From the NCBI RefSeq assembly GCF_030160395.1, contig NZ_BSOG01000006.1:186001-250000 (forward strand): a stretch of DNA of 64,000 nucleotides, given 5' to 3'. Below are positions 1 through 9,169 of the stretch, in pieces. The stretch is from Chitinimonas prasina. GTDB taxonomy: Bacteria > Pseudomonadota > Gammaproteobacteria > Burkholderiales > Chitinimonadaceae. Position 1 is the first letter of the stretch; every line of letters starts with the position of its first letter. The notes under the pieces were generated by a model. It had not been told where the DNA came from. It saw nothing but the letters and a program-made list of their open reading frames with translations, and did no database searches. The position numbers and the translations under genes were made by a program.

Positions 1-1
1 C

Positions 2-832
2 CAGCGCTTCGGACGTATCGACCGGATTGGCTCACTCAACGACTACATCCAGCTTGCCAACTTCTGGCCCAACATGGAGTTGGAGGAATACATCAATCTC
101 GAACAGCGGGTCAGCGGCAGGATGGTTCTGCTCGACATCTCGGCCACGGGTGAGGAAAACCTCATCGAGCAGCAGTCCGGCAACCAGATGAACGATTTGG
201 AATACCGCCGCCAGCAACTGCTGAAGTTGCAGGACACGGTCATCGACCTTGAAGACCTATCCAGCGGCGTCTCGATTGCCGACCTAACGCTCAACGACTT
301 CCGCATCGACCTCGCCAGCCAGTTAAAAGAACATCCCGGCCTGCTGGACGCGATGCCGTTGGGGTCATTTGCCGTCACCACGGCGGCTGAACTGGGTGAC
401 GCATCAATTCCTGCGGGCATGGTGTTCTGCCTGCGTGCCGTGGGCGAGAAGGTGGCCAACGCTGCGGAATCGGGCTACCCGCTGGCACCGCACTACTTGG
501 TGCATGTGGCGAACAACGGCGAGGTATCGCTGCCGTTTACCCAGCCCAAGCAGATTCTCGACCGCCTAAAGAAGCTCTGCCTCGGGCGCGACATGCCCGA
601 CGCCACAGCCTGCGCCCGGTTCGACAAGGCCACACGCGATGGCCGGGACATGGGCCATGCCCAAGACCTGCTGGCCACGGCCATTGCTTCGGTGGTAGGC
701 AAGAAGGAAGAAAAGGCCGTCGCCAGCCTGTTCACGGCAGGCGGCACCCATGCGCAGAAGGGTGAATTCGCTGGCAGCAACGACTTCGAAGTGGTGGCGT
801 GGCTGGTGGTCTTGCCGGGAGCAGCATCATGA
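2..832 (+). CDS. SNF2-type helicase, C-terminal part (cut by window edge)
   Basis: The frame is open from base 2, so the gene begins outside the window. The first visible residues, QRFGRIDRIGS, are helicase motif VI (the arginine-finger motif) of superfamily 2, SNF2-like enzymes; its position at the very edge means the whole motor lies to the left. The remaining ~265 residues form a C-terminal region I do not recognise. The stop overlaps the start of the next gene (ATGA), so the two are translationally coupled. Position upstream of DUF4391, Mod and Res suggests an accessory ATPase of a restriction-type defence system. The helicase call rests on one motif; the system role is inference from context. 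Confidence 0.75.
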   Translation, partial: QRFGRIDRIGSLNDYIQLANFWPNMELEEYINLEQRVSGRMVLLDISATGEENLIEQQSGNQMNDLEYRRQQLLKLQDTVIDLEDLSSGVSIADLTLNDFRIDLASQLKEHPGLLDAMPLGSFAVTTAAELGDASIPAGMVFCLRAVGEKVANAAESGYPLAPHYLVHVANNGEVSLPFTQPKQILDRLKKLCLGRDMPDATACARFDKATRDGRDMGHAQDLLATAIASVVGKKEEKAVASLFTAGGTHAQKGEFAGSNDFEVVAWLVVLPGAAS

Positions 833-1611
833 GCCTGTCCGCCGTGCTGGATGCGCTGGCACTGCCCGCAGAGGCCAAGGTCGAGCAACGTATCCCCAAA
901 AAGCTGCTGGTGGAGCAAGGCGCACCCACGGCAGCCGACAAGCGCCAGATTCAGGACGGCATTGAAGAATTGATGTGGGTAGCCGCCCTGAAGCCCACCA
1001 ACATCGGCGTGCCCGTGTTCCGGGACAGCGAGCGCGAGTATCTGGAAGTGGCCGTGCTCACGGTGCAGTTCCGCACTAACGCCAAAGTGCCCCGGCTGCT
1101 CGAACTCATCCACCGGGCGATTCCTTACCCGGTGCTGCTGGCTGCGTCATTTCACGATGCGGACAAGGCCTGCGCGGGCGTGTCCGCAGCCCACAAGCGC
1201 TTCAATCAGAACGAAGCAGGCAAGTTCGTGGTGGATGAAGTGCTCACCACTTCCGCCATTGCACTGGATGCCCTGCCTTCCGCCAGCGTGCAGGGCTTCA
1301 TGGCGGCAATGGGCTTGTCGCACCAGCCCAATCGAGACCTGTTTGCCCTGTATCAGGGCTGGGTGGACTGCATCGTCGGCCTTGCGGTCGCTGGGGTGGC
1401 TGGGCGTTTTGTGCGGCCCGCCTCGCCCGAGCAGACCCAGCAGATGCGGGCATTCATGCAAAACCGCGCACACCTGCTGGGCGAGTTGTCCGCCTTGCGC
1501 AGCCAAGCCAGCAAGGAGAAACAGATGAACCGCCTTGTTGAATTGAATCTATCTATCAAGCGGCTGGAATCCCAACTGGCCGCCAACCAATCCGCGCTGA
1601 TTGCCTCGTAA
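829..1611 (+). CDS. DUF4391 domain protein of defence island
   Basis: A 260-residue protein starting at the ATG that overlaps the helicase stop; a start 30 bases upstream is possible but less likely. The N-terminal third carries the RIPKKLLVEQ segment and the middle an IPYPVLLAA segment, both resembling DUF4391 proteins, which are commonly found between a helicase gene and type III restriction genes. The last ~50 residues (ELSALRSQASKEKQMNRLVE and following) are charged and heptad-like, so a short coiled coil is likely. No catalytic motif is visible. It is 29 bases upstream of mod, in the same operon. The family assignment is from memory of sequence style; the function is unknown, and an adaptor or specificity role is only a guess. 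Confidence 0.65.
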   Translation: MSLSAVLDALALPAEAKVEQRIPKKLLVEQGAPTAADKRQIQDGIEELMWVAALKPTNIGVPVFRDSEREYLEVAVLTVQFRTNAKVPRLLELIHRAIPYPVLLAASFHDADKACAGVSAAHKRFNQNEAGKFVVDEVLTTSAIALDALPSASVQGFMAAMGLSHQPNRDLFALYQGWVDCIVGLAVAGVAGRFVRPASPEQTQQMRAFMQNRAHLLGELSALRSQASKEKQMNRLVELNLSIKRLESQLAANQSALIAS

Positions 1612-1640
1612 TCAGCCCCTATTTATTTGAAGACCATGCC

Positions 1641-3725
1641 ATGAAAAAAATCGAAGCGAACGACACCGAAGCCCAGTCTGCCGACATCGTCGCCGACAAC
1701 CTGTCGCAACTGAAAGCGTTGTTCCCCGAAGCCTTTGCCGAGGGCAAGGTGCAGTTTGAAACGCTGCGTCAGTTGCTGGGCGGCGCAGTGGATGAGTCCG
1801 ACGAAAAGTATGGCCTCAACTGGCACGGCAAGCGCCGCGCACGGCAAATCGCTTTGACCCCCAGCACCGGCACCCTGCGCCCGTGTCCCGAGGAAAGCGT
1901 GGAGTGGGATACCACCCAAAACCTGATGATTGAGGGTGACAACCTTGAGGTGCTGAAGCTCTTGCAGAAGAGCTACGCAGGCAAGGTCAAGCTGATTTAT
2001 ATCGACCCACCGTATAACACGGGTAAGGATTTCGTATATGCCGATAATTTTCGCGACAACATTGGCAATTATCTGGAGATTACCGGGCAAGCGGAAGGTG
2101 GGGCCAGAATGCTCGCAAATACGGAGTCAAGCGGACGGTTCCACACTGATTGGTTGACCATGATTTACCCCCGCGTGAAGTTGGCGAGGAATTTGCTGCG
2201 GGACGATGGTGTCATTCTGATTAGTATCGACGACGCAGAGTTATCCAACTTGCGTGCGGTTTGCAATGAGATTTTTGGCGAAGAAAATCAAATTGCATGT
2301 TTGGTTTGGGAGAAGGGTCGAAAAAATGATGCCAAACTATTTTCGGTTGGGCATGAATACATTCTTGTCTATGCAAAATCACTCGCACATTTGAGGGAGG
2401 CGAAGACGCTATGGCGCGAGGAGAAGCCCGGAGCAAGGGAGATTTGGGAAAAGTACCTTGAACTAAGGCAATTGCATGGCGATAAAGACCGGTCTATTGA
2501 AAAAGACCTGCAAGATTGGTTTTCCTCTTTGCCAAAGACCCACCCATCCAAGAAATGGAGCCGATACAAAAGGGTTGATAAAAATGGTCCGTGGCGAGAC
2601 CGTGATATTTCATGGCCGGGCGGTGGTGGACCGCGTTACGATGTTCTCCACCCCTTAACAAGAAAACCATGCCTTGTTCCTGAAAGCGGCTGGCGATACT
2701 CCTCCCCAGATGAAATGCAACGGCAAATCAATTTGGGATTGGTTGAGTTTCGAGATGACGAAACGCAACCTCCATTTCGCAAAGCGCACATTCGCCCTAT
2801 ATCTGCCGAGCTTATGGATGAAGAAGAAGCTGCTGAACTTGGCGAAGGGGGTGAAGATGAAGAGAGCGAAGAAGAGTTTGCAACGCAAGTGCGTGGCAGT
2901 TGCTTCTATAAGCAATCGCAGGTTTCCGTAAAGCTTCTTCGCTCCTTGATGGGCGCAAAAGTCTTTAATAACCCCAAAGACCACGCCGAACTGGCTCGAC
3001 TCTTTGACTACGTTTGCGGCGGCGACAAAGAAGCCATCATCATGGACTTCTTTGCAGGGAGCGGTTCATCTGGACATGCGGTCATTGACCTAAATTCAAG
3101 CGACGATGGTCATCGTCGTTACATCCTCGTTCAGTTGCCCGAATATTTGGACTCGACAAAAAAGGAACAGAAAGCGTCTGCAAAGTATTGCGAAAAATTA
3201 GGAAAGCCCACAACGATTGTTGAGCTAACGAAGGAGCGCCTGCGGCGGGCCTCACGAGAAGCAAAGGTTTCTCATCCTGATTTCCAAGGGGACTTGGGGT
3301 TTAGGGTTTTCAGGTTGGACAAATCCAATATCCGGGAGTGGAACCTAAGACCGGAAAATGTTGCCCAGTCATTGTTCGACCATTCAGAGCATGTTGTTGA
3401 CGGCCGGACAGAAGCCGACATCGTCTACGAGTTGCTGCTGAAGCTGGGCCTCGACCTGTGTGTGCCGATGGAGTCGCGTGCCATTGCTGGCAAGACCGTC
3501 TGTGCGGTCGGCGGCGGAGTACTGACGCTGTGTCTGGCCGAGGCGATTGCCGCCAGTGAGGTTGAAGGGCTGGCCGCAGGCATCGTGGCATGGCACGTGG
3601 AACTAGCCCCGGCAGGTGAATCTACCGTGGTGTTCCGAGACAGTGCCTTTGCAGACGATGTCGCCAAGACCAATATGGCTGCCATCCTCGCCCAGAACGG
3701 CCTCGAAAACGTGCGCAGTCTGTGA
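1641..3725 (+). CDS. mod: Type III restriction-modification DNA methyltransferase (Mod)
   Basis: A 694-residue site-specific N6-adenine methyltransferase using S-adenosylmethionine. The catalytic DPPY is at residues 122-125 (context IYIDPPYNTG) and the cofactor-binding FAGSG at about 471-475. The order motif IV, target recognition domain, motif I is the beta class typical of type III Mod subunits, and the length fits. In type III systems Mod also provides the recognition specificity for Res. The region between the motifs (about 2260-3290) is visibly more AT-rich than either flank, as expected for an exchanged recognition domain, and contains an acidic tract near residues 392-413. The stop is 7 bases before the preferred res start. 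Function is secure; the recognition sequence cannot be read. Confidence 0.93.
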   Translation: MKKIEANDTEAQSADIVADNLSQLKALFPEAFAEGKVQFETLRQLLGGAVDESDEKYGLNWHGKRRARQIALTPSTGTLRPCPEESVEWDTTQNLMIEGDNLEVLKLLQKSYAGKVKLIYIDPPYNTGKDFVYADNFRDNIGNYLEITGQAEGGARMLANTESSGRFHTDWLTMIYPRVKLARNLLRDDGVILISIDDAELSNLRAVCNEIFGEENQIACLVWEKGRKNDAKLFSVGHEYILVYAKSLAHLREAKTLWREEKPGAREIWEKYLELRQLHGDKDRSIEKDLQDWFSSLPKTHPSKKWSRYKRVDKNGPWRDRDISWPGGGGPRYDVLHPLTRKPCLVPESGWRYSSPDEMQRQINLGLVEFRDDETQPPFRKAHIRPISAELMDEEEAAELGEGGEDEESEEEFATQVRGSCFYKQSQVSVKLLRSLMGAKVFNNPKDHAELARLFDYVCGGDKEAIIMDFFAGSGSSGHAVIDLNSSDDGHRRYILVQLPEYLDSTKKEQKASAKYCEKLGKPTTIVELTKERLRRASREAKVSHPDFQGDLGFRVFRLDKSNIREWNLRPENVAQSLFDHSEHVVDGRTEADIVYELLLKLGLDLCVPMESRAIAGKTVCAVGGGVLTLCLAEAIAASEVEGLAAGIVAWHVELAPAGESTVVFRDSAFADDVAKTNMAAILAQNGLENVRSL

Positions 3726-3732
3726 GGCCCCG

Positions 3733-6700
3733 ATGAAACTTCACTTCGAATCGAATCTGGATTACCAGCACGCCGCCATCGAGGCGGTGTGTGACCTATT
3801 TCGCGGGCAGGAGGTGTGCCGTACCGAATTCACCGTTTCCAGTCAGAGCGCCCGGACGGTGGAGGGGCAGGCCGAACTGCCCTTGGGCGGCAGCTTTACG
3901 CAAGGCCAGTTGGGGCTTGTGCAGAACGAGTTGGGGGTGGGTAACCGCCTGACCCTGCTGGACGACGAGTTGCTGGCCAACCTGAAGGACATCCAGCTTC
4001 GCAATGGGCTTCGCCCATCGTCGGCACTGACCTCGGGCGACTTCACGGTGGAGATGGAGACCGGGACCGGCAAGACCTACGTCTACCTGCGCACCTTCTT
4101 TGAACTGAACAAGCGCTACGGCTTCACCAAGTTCGTGATTGTGGTGCCCTCGGTCGCCATCAAGGAGGGGGTCTACAAGTCGCTGCAAATCATGGCCGAG
4201 CACTTCCGCAGCCTGTATGCCGGTGTGCCTTTCGACTTCTTCCTGTACGACTCATCCAAGCTGGGGCAGGTGCGCAACTTTGCCACCAGCCAGCACATTC
4301 AGGTGATGGTGGTTACCGTAGGGGCCATCAACAAGCAGGACGTGAACAACCTGTACAAGGACAGCGAGAAGACGGGCGGCGAGAAGCCGATTGACCTGAT
4401 TCGCTCGACTTGCCCCATCATCATCGTCGATGAGCCGCAGAGCGTGGACGGCGGTCTTGAAGGCCGGGGCAAAGACGCGCTGGACAAGATGAACCCGCTT
4501 TGCACGCTGCGCTATTCCGCCACGCACGCCGACAAGCACCACCAAGTCTTCCGGCTGGATGCGGTGGATGCCTATGAGCGCAGGCTGGTGAAGCAGATTG
4601 AAGTGGCGTCCGCAGCGGTGGAAGGTGGCCACAACAAGGCCTATGTGCGCTTGGTGTCGGTCAGCAACAAGGCCAACAAGATTCGCGCCGTGCTGGAGGT
4701 GGATGTGCAGCGCGGCACGTCTGTCAGCCGCGAGACGATTACGGTGCAGGCGGGCGAAGACTTGGAGCAATCCATCAATCGCCCCCTGTATGCGGGCTTT
4801 CTGGTGGACAACATCGGCTGCCGGAAGGGCGATGAGTACGTCCAGTTCAGCAACCAAGAGGCCCCGTTGCGCATCGGCGAGGCCATTGGCGGCGTGGATG
4901 AGGACGCGGTGAAGCGGCAGATGATTCGCCGCACCATCGAAGAGCATCTGGACAAGGAGCTTCGGCTCAACCCGCTGGGCATCAAGGTGCTGTCGCTGTT
5001 CTTCATCGACGTGGTGGACCACTATCGCCAGTACGACACAAACGGCGTGCCCGTGAAGGGCAAGTACGCCCAGATGTTCGAAGCCGAGTACAAGGCCGTG
5101 GCATCGAAGCCCAAGTTCCGTAGCCTGTTCGGCGAGGTGGACTTGAGCCTTGAGGCGGCGGAGGTGCATGACGGCTACTTCTCCATCGACAAGAAGGGGA
5201 ACTGGCAAGACACCAGTGAAGGCAATCAGTCTGGCAGAGACAACGCTGAGCGGGCCTACAACCTCATCATGAAGGACAAGGAAAAGCTGCTGGGCTTCGA
5301 GACCAAGCTGAAGTTCATCTTTTCCCACTCCGCCCTGCGTGAAGGCTGGGACAACCCCAACGTGTTCCAGATTTGCGCCCTGCGCGAGATTGGCTCGGAG
5401 CGCGAGCGTCGGCAGACCATTGGTCGCGGACTGCGTCTGTGCGTCAACCAGAACGGTGAGCGCCAGCGTGGCTTCGAGGTCAATACGCTGACCGTAGTGG
5501 CGACTGAAAGCTATGAGGACTTCGCCGCCAACCTGCAAAAAGAAATCGAGGCCGACACCGGCATCCGCTTCGGCATCGTCGAGAAGCACCAGTTCGCCGC
5601 CATTGGGGTGGTGGATGCCAACGGCGAGGCCAAGCCGCTGGGCGTGGAGAAGTCCGAAGCCATCTGGACCTACCTGCGTGATAACGGCATGGTCGATGCC
5701 AAGGGCAAGGTGCAGGACGCCCTGCGCACGGCATTGAAGGACAAGACCTTCACCCTGCCGGAAGAGTTCGCCTCACAAAAAGCTGAAATCGGCGAGGTCC
5801 TGAAGAAGCTGGCCGGTGGCCTGATTGTCAAAAATGCGGACGAGCGCAAGCCCATCAAGACCCGTCAAGCCATATTGCAGAGCGCCGATTTCAAGGCCCT
5901 GTGGGACCGCATCAAGCACAAAACCACCTACCGGGTTCAGTTCGACAACGAAGCGTTGCTAGAGGCCTGCATTCAGGCGGTGAAGGGCTTGCCGGTGGTT
6001 ACCAAGACCCGCCTGCAATGGCGCAAGGCGGACTTGGCCATTGGCAAGGGCGGTGTCGATGCCAACGAAACGGCGTCGTCCGCCCCCATCATCCTTGAAG
6101 AGCAGGACATCGAGTTGCCGGACATCCTGACCGAGTTGCAGGACCGCACCCAACTCACCCGACGCAGTCTGGTCCGCATCTTGACGGAGAGCGAACGGCT
6201 GGACGACTTCAAGAAGAACCCGCAGCAGTTCATTGACCTCGTGGCCGATTCGGTCAACCGGGCGAAGCGGATGGCGCTGGTCGATGGCATCAAGTACCAG
6301 CGCATCGGTGATGACGCCTACTACGCACAGGAGCTTTTCAATCAGAAAGAACTGACCGGCTACCTGAAGAACATGCTGCCCGCGACCAAGGCCGTGTACG
6401 AATACGTGGTCTATGACTCGGGCGGCGTGGAAAAGGGCTTCGCGGAAGACTTGGAGAAGAACGAGGCGGTGAAGGTCTACGCCAAGTTGCCGGGCTGGTT
6501 CAAGGTCCCAACGCCCCTTGGCACCTACAACCCGGACTGGGCGGTGTTGGTGGAAGTGGATGGCGCGGAAAAGCTCTACTTCGTGGTCGAAACCAAGGGC
6601 AGCCTTTTCGCGGAAGACCTGCGCGACAAGGAAAGCGCCAAGATTCGCTGCGGCGAAGCCCACTTCCAAGCCTTGGCAGTCGGCGAAAGCCCGGCCTCGT

Positions 6701-6750
6701 ATCTGGTCGCCAGAAACATCGACGACCTGATGGCCAAAGTGGTGGCGTAA
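3733..6750 (+). CDS. res: Type III restriction subunit (Res), helicase-nuclease
   Basis: A 1005-residue ATP-dependent restriction subunit. I chose the ATG at 3733, just after mod; the frame is open further upstream inside mod but the protein makes sense from MKLHFESNLDYQ. Visible motifs in order: Walker A METGTGKT (residues 108-115), a DEAD-box variant DEPQ (233-236), REGWDNPN, motif VI QTIGRGLRL (561-569), and a C-terminal PD-ExK nuclease with NPD at D935 and ETK at E953/K955. All key residues are present, so the enzyme should be able to translocate and cut. It needs Mod for site recognition. Isoleucine is almost never coded by ATA, unlike the host genes from glnS on, consistent with horizontal transfer. 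Confidence 0.93.
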   Translation: MKLHFESNLDYQHAAIEAVCDLFRGQEVCRTEFTVSSQSARTVEGQAELPLGGSFTQGQLGLVQNELGVGNRLTLLDDELLANLKDIQLRNGLRPSSALTSGDFTVEMETGTGKTYVYLRTFFELNKRYGFTKFVIVVPSVAIKEGVYKSLQIMAEHFRSLYAGVPFDFFLYDSSKLGQVRNFATSQHIQVMVVTVGAINKQDVNNLYKDSEKTGGEKPIDLIRSTCPIIIVDEPQSVDGGLEGRGKDALDKMNPLCTLRYSATHADKHHQVFRLDAVDAYERRLVKQIEVASAAVEGGHNKAYVRLVSVSNKANKIRAVLEVDVQRGTSVSRETITVQAGEDLEQSINRPLYAGFLVDNIGCRKGDEYVQFSNQEAPLRIGEAIGGVDEDAVKRQMIRRTIEEHLDKELRLNPLGIKVLSLFFIDVVDHYRQYDTNGVPVKGKYAQMFEAEYKAVASKPKFRSLFGEVDLSLEAAEVHDGYFSIDKKGNWQDTSEGNQSGRDNAERAYNLIMKDKEKLLGFETKLKFIFSHSALREGWDNPNVFQICALREIGSERERRQTIGRGLRLCVNQNGERQRGFEVNTLTVVATESYEDFAANLQKEIEADTGIRFGIVEKHQFAAIGVVDANGEAKPLGVEKSEAIWTYLRDNGMVDAKGKVQDALRTALKDKTFTLPEEFASQKAEIGEVLKKLAGGLIVKNADERKPIKTRQAILQSADFKALWDRIKHKTTYRVQFDNEALLEACIQAVKGLPVVTKTRLQWRKADLAIGKGGVDANETASSAPIILEEQDIELPDILTELQDRTQLTRRSLVRILTESERLDDFKKNPQQFIDLVADSVNRAKRMALVDGIKYQRIGDDAYYAQELFNQKELTGYLKNMLPATKAVYEYVVYDSGGVEKGFAEDLEKNEAVKVYAKLPGWFKVPTPLGTYNPDWAVLVEVDGAEKLYFVVETKGSLFAEDLRDKESAKIRCGEAHFQALAVGESPASYLVARNIDDLMAKVVA

Positions 6751-6839
6751 ACGCAATCATGGGAGGCGTGCTTTCGCGCCTCCCATGTTGTTGGCGTGCC
6801 GTACTGGCAGGCGTTGGGGTTGGTGGGAGTATTGGCCAC

Positions 6840-7022
6840 TCAGATCGCTGCCCCAGCCTTGCGTACCCGCAGAAGGTTCACCAGTGACGGCGGGTTGGCC
6901 AGAACCCAGTCCAGCAGCATACGGGCCGTACAGGACCTCGAAACGCCCAGGTGGTCTGCATGGGCATCGACCCTCACCACCTGCTCATCCCAGAGCATCA
7001 GTGTTACCTTGGTCAGTTTCAT
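6840..7022 (-). CDS. Small ribbon-helix-helix DNA-binding protein
   Basis: A 60-residue reading frame on the - strand with a good ribosome-binding site (AGGAAGG about 6 bases before the ATG). The pattern fits a CopG/Arc-type ribbon-helix-helix fold: a short strand KVTLML (residues 5-10), helix A DEQVVRVDAHADHL, the turn GVSRS (26-30) and helix B CTARMLLDWVLAN. Proteins of this size usually act as dimeric repressors, antitoxins or regulators of mobile elements. It lies convergent to res, at the right end of the island, next to the broken DUF486 gene, and so may belong to the element. No toxin partner is seen beside it. The call is inferred from fold pattern, not from a recognised family member. 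Confidence 0.55.
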   Translation of the reverse strand: MKLTKVTLMLWDEQVVRVDAHADHLGVSRSCTARMLLDWVLANPPSLVNLLRVRKAGAAI

Positions 7023-7047
7023 TGGTGGCCTTCCTGTACGATTACTG

Positions 7048-7227
7048 GCCAACCGTATCGGCTTTACCGTCTACAATCTGGCCCAGCTCAAGATCATGCA
7101 GGAGGTGATCACCCTGACGGTGTTCATCCCCTTTGCGGTGTTCTATATGAACCAGCCCTTCAAGTGGGATTTCCTCTGGGCGGGCCTGTGCCTGCTGGGG
7201 GCGGTGTACTTCATGTTCAGAACCTGA
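7048..7227 (+). pseudogene. 3' remnant of DUF486 (DMT-family) membrane protein gene
   Basis: The last ~59 codons in this frame read ANRIGFTVYNLAQLKIMQEV followed by two hydrophobic segments ending in GAVYFMFRT. This is the C-terminal half of the small DUF486 family of drug/metabolite-type membrane proteins, normally about 110-120 residues. Nothing upstream in the frame looks like the missing N-terminal half; instead the sequence runs into the promoter side of the ribbon-helix-helix gene. The break lies at about 7036-7048. The simplest reading is that the island replaced or interrupted the 5' part of this host gene. Confidence 0.7.
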
Positions 7228-7348
7228 CCAGCCTGATGGGGTGGGTTGGATGGCAGGGCTGCAGGATGAATCCAGCGAGACATGGGGTGCGGGCGCCGAA
7301 TCGGGTAAAATCGCCGCATTGCACAAAATCAACGCCTTGCGGAATTCA

Positions 7349-9049
7349 ATGACTACCGAAAACAACGCGCCCGCCGCCAGCAATTTCATCCGTAACATCA
7401 TCGATGCCGACCTTGCCTCGGGCAAGCATCAGCGCACGGTTACCCGCTTTCCGCCCGAGCCCAATGGCTATGCCCATATCGGGCACTGCAAGGCCATCTG
7501 TATCAATTTTGGCATCAAGGAAGACTACCAGGCCAAGGGCTACGCCAGCGAATGCAACCTGCGCTTTGATGACACCAATCCGGAGAAGGAGTCGGAAGAG
7601 TACGCGCTGGCCTTCAAGGAAGACGTGCGCTGGCTGGGTTTCAGCTGGGATGGCGAGGTGCGCTGGGCGTCGGATTATTTCGACCGCCTGTATGCCTACG
7701 CCGAGGAGCTGATACTTGCCGGCAAGGCCTTTGTCTGTGAGCTCAATGCCGAGGAAATGCGCGAATATCGCGGCGATTTCCAGAAGCCTGGCCGCAACAG
7801 CCCCTACCGTGATCGTTCGGTGGCGGAAAACCTGGATCTGTTCCGCCGCATGAAGGCGGGCGAATTCGAGGACGGCAGCAAGACCCTGCGCCTGAAGATA
7901 GATATGGGTTCGCCCAACATCAATCTGCGCGATCCGGTGTTCTATCGCATACGTCGTGCCCACCATATCCGTACGGGTGACAAGTGGTGCATTTACCCAA
8001 TGTATGACTACACCCATTGTATTTCGGATGCCATTGAAGGCGTCACCCATAGCCTCTGCTCGCTGGAGTTCGAGGATCATCGCCCGCTGTACGACTGGGT
8101 GCTGGACAACATCAGTATCGATTGCCACCCGCAGCAGATCGAGTTCTCGCGGCTTGAGCTGCTGTATGCCATCACCTCCAAGCGCAAGCTCAACCAGTTG
8201 GTGGTTGATGGCCTGGTGACAGGCTGGGACGACCCGCGCATGCCGACCATTTCGGGCATGCGCCGCCGTGGCTACAGCCCGGCCGGCCTGCGCCTGTTTG
8301 CCCAGCGTTGTGGGGTGTCCAAGAGCGAGAACATCATTGATTACAGCGTGCTGGAAGGCGCGGTACGCGAGATGCTGGAAGCGGAAGCACCCCGCGTGAT
8401 GGCCGTGCTGGACCCGATCAAGGTGACGCTGACCAATTTCGAGGCTGGTGTGACCAGCAGCCGCACGGCGCCTTTCCATCCTCACCATCCTGAATTTGGC
8501 GAGCGTGAGGTGCCGATTGCGCCGCAGCTCTATATCGAGCGCGATGACTTTGCCGAAGTGCCGCCAGCGGGCTGGCAGCGTCTCACCCTGGGTAGCGAAG
8601 TGCGCTTGCGCTACAGCTATGTGATCAAGTGCGACGAAGTGATCAAGGATGCAGCAGGCAATGTGGTGGAGTTGAAGTGTTCCATCGACCCGGCAACGCT
8701 GGGCCAGAATCCGGTCGGCCGCAAGGTCAAGGGTGTGATCCACTGGGTGTCTGCCGAGCACGCCATCGAAGCCGATGTGCGGCTGTATGACCGGCTGTTC
8801 ACGGTGGAGCGCCCTGATGCGGTACGGGGGGCTGACGGCCAGTACGAAGATTTCCGCCAGTTCGTCAACCCGACTTCGCTACGCACGGTTACCGGTTATA
8901 TCGAGGCGGCTGTGCGCGATGCCGCACCGGAAACCCGCTACCAGTTCGAGCGCCTGGGCTACTTCGTCACCGACCGCTACGAGCATGTGGCCGGCGGCCG
9001 CCCGGTGTTCAACCGCACCGTGGGGCTGAAGGATAGCTGGCAGAAGTAA
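7349..9049 (+). CDS. glnS: Glutaminyl-tRNA synthetase
   Basis: Charges tRNA-Gln with glutamine in the cytoplasm. The 566-residue product is a class I synthetase: [12 protein letters not shown] carries the HIGH signature at residues 43-46, and the KMSKS-loop equivalent appears as TSKRKLN at about 276-282, typical of GlnRS. The two anticodon-binding beta-barrels fill the C-terminal part. The start is the ATG opening MTTENN; an earlier in-frame ATG at 7241 would add 36 residues without family resemblance. It is the first intact host gene to the right of the defence island. ATA isoleucine codons appear here (for example in KIDM), unlike in the island. Confidence 0.96.
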   Translation: MTTENNAPAASNFIRNIIDADLASGKHQRTVTRFPPEPNGYAHIGHCKAICINFGIKEDYQAKGYASECNLRFDDTNPEKESEEYALAFKEDVRWLGFSWDGEVRWASDYFDRLYAYAEELILAGKAFVCELNAEEMREYRGDFQKPGRNSPYRDRSVAENLDLFRRMKAGEFEDGSKTLRLKIDMGSPNINLRDPVFYRIRRAHHIRTGDKWCIYPMYDYTHCISDAIEGVTHSLCSLEFEDHRPLYDWVLDNISIDCHPQQIEFSRLELLYAITSKRKLNQLVVDGLVTGWDDPRMPTISGMRRRGYSPAGLRLFAQRCGVSKSENIIDYSVLEGAVREMLEAEAPRVMAVLDPIKVTLTNFEAGVTSSRTAPFHPHHPEFGEREVPIAPQLYIERDDFAEVPPAGWQRLTLGSEVRLRYSYVIKCDEVIKDAAGNVVELKCSIDPATLGQNPVGRKVKGVIHWVSAEHAIEADVRLYDRLFTVERPDAVRGADGQYEDFRQFVNPTSLRTVTGYIEAAVRDAAPETRYQFERLGYFVTDRYEHVAGGRPVFNRTVGLKDSWQK

Positions 9050-9064
9050 GTCACCCGTGTCGAT

Positions 9065-9114
9065 TGCGATCAGGTGGGCGGCGCGCCAGGCATGGCGCGG
9101 CAACCCTGATCGCA
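9065..9114. repeat. Nested inverted repeat between glnS and pyrF
   Basis: TGCGATCAGG at 9065-9074 is the exact reverse complement of CCTGATCGCA at 9105-9114, and inside this lies a second stem (GCGCC at 9083-9087 with GGCGC at 9094-9098). Together they can fold into one long hairpin. No T-run follows, so it is not a standard intrinsic terminator; it may be a Rho-type end, an mRNA-stabilising structure or an attenuator for pyrF. Confidence 0.5.
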
Positions 9115-9169
9115 TCATGCGCTGGTCGCCCGCCTGGCTGACGAGCTGGGATAGCACGAGGAAGCACAA

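Noticed and set aside
4252-5589. A 445-codon open frame antisense to res
   Set aside because: It overlaps the helicase core of res entirely and its product is a Leu/Val/His-rich mirror with no motif.
6796-7047. A 5' extension of the DUF486 frame as an intact membrane protein
   Set aside because: The upstream residues are not hydrophobic, do not resemble the family, and lie opposite the ribbon-helix-helix gene.
7346-8761. A 471-codon open frame antisense to glnS
   Set aside because: Shadow of a highly conserved gene; no ribosome-binding site or domain.
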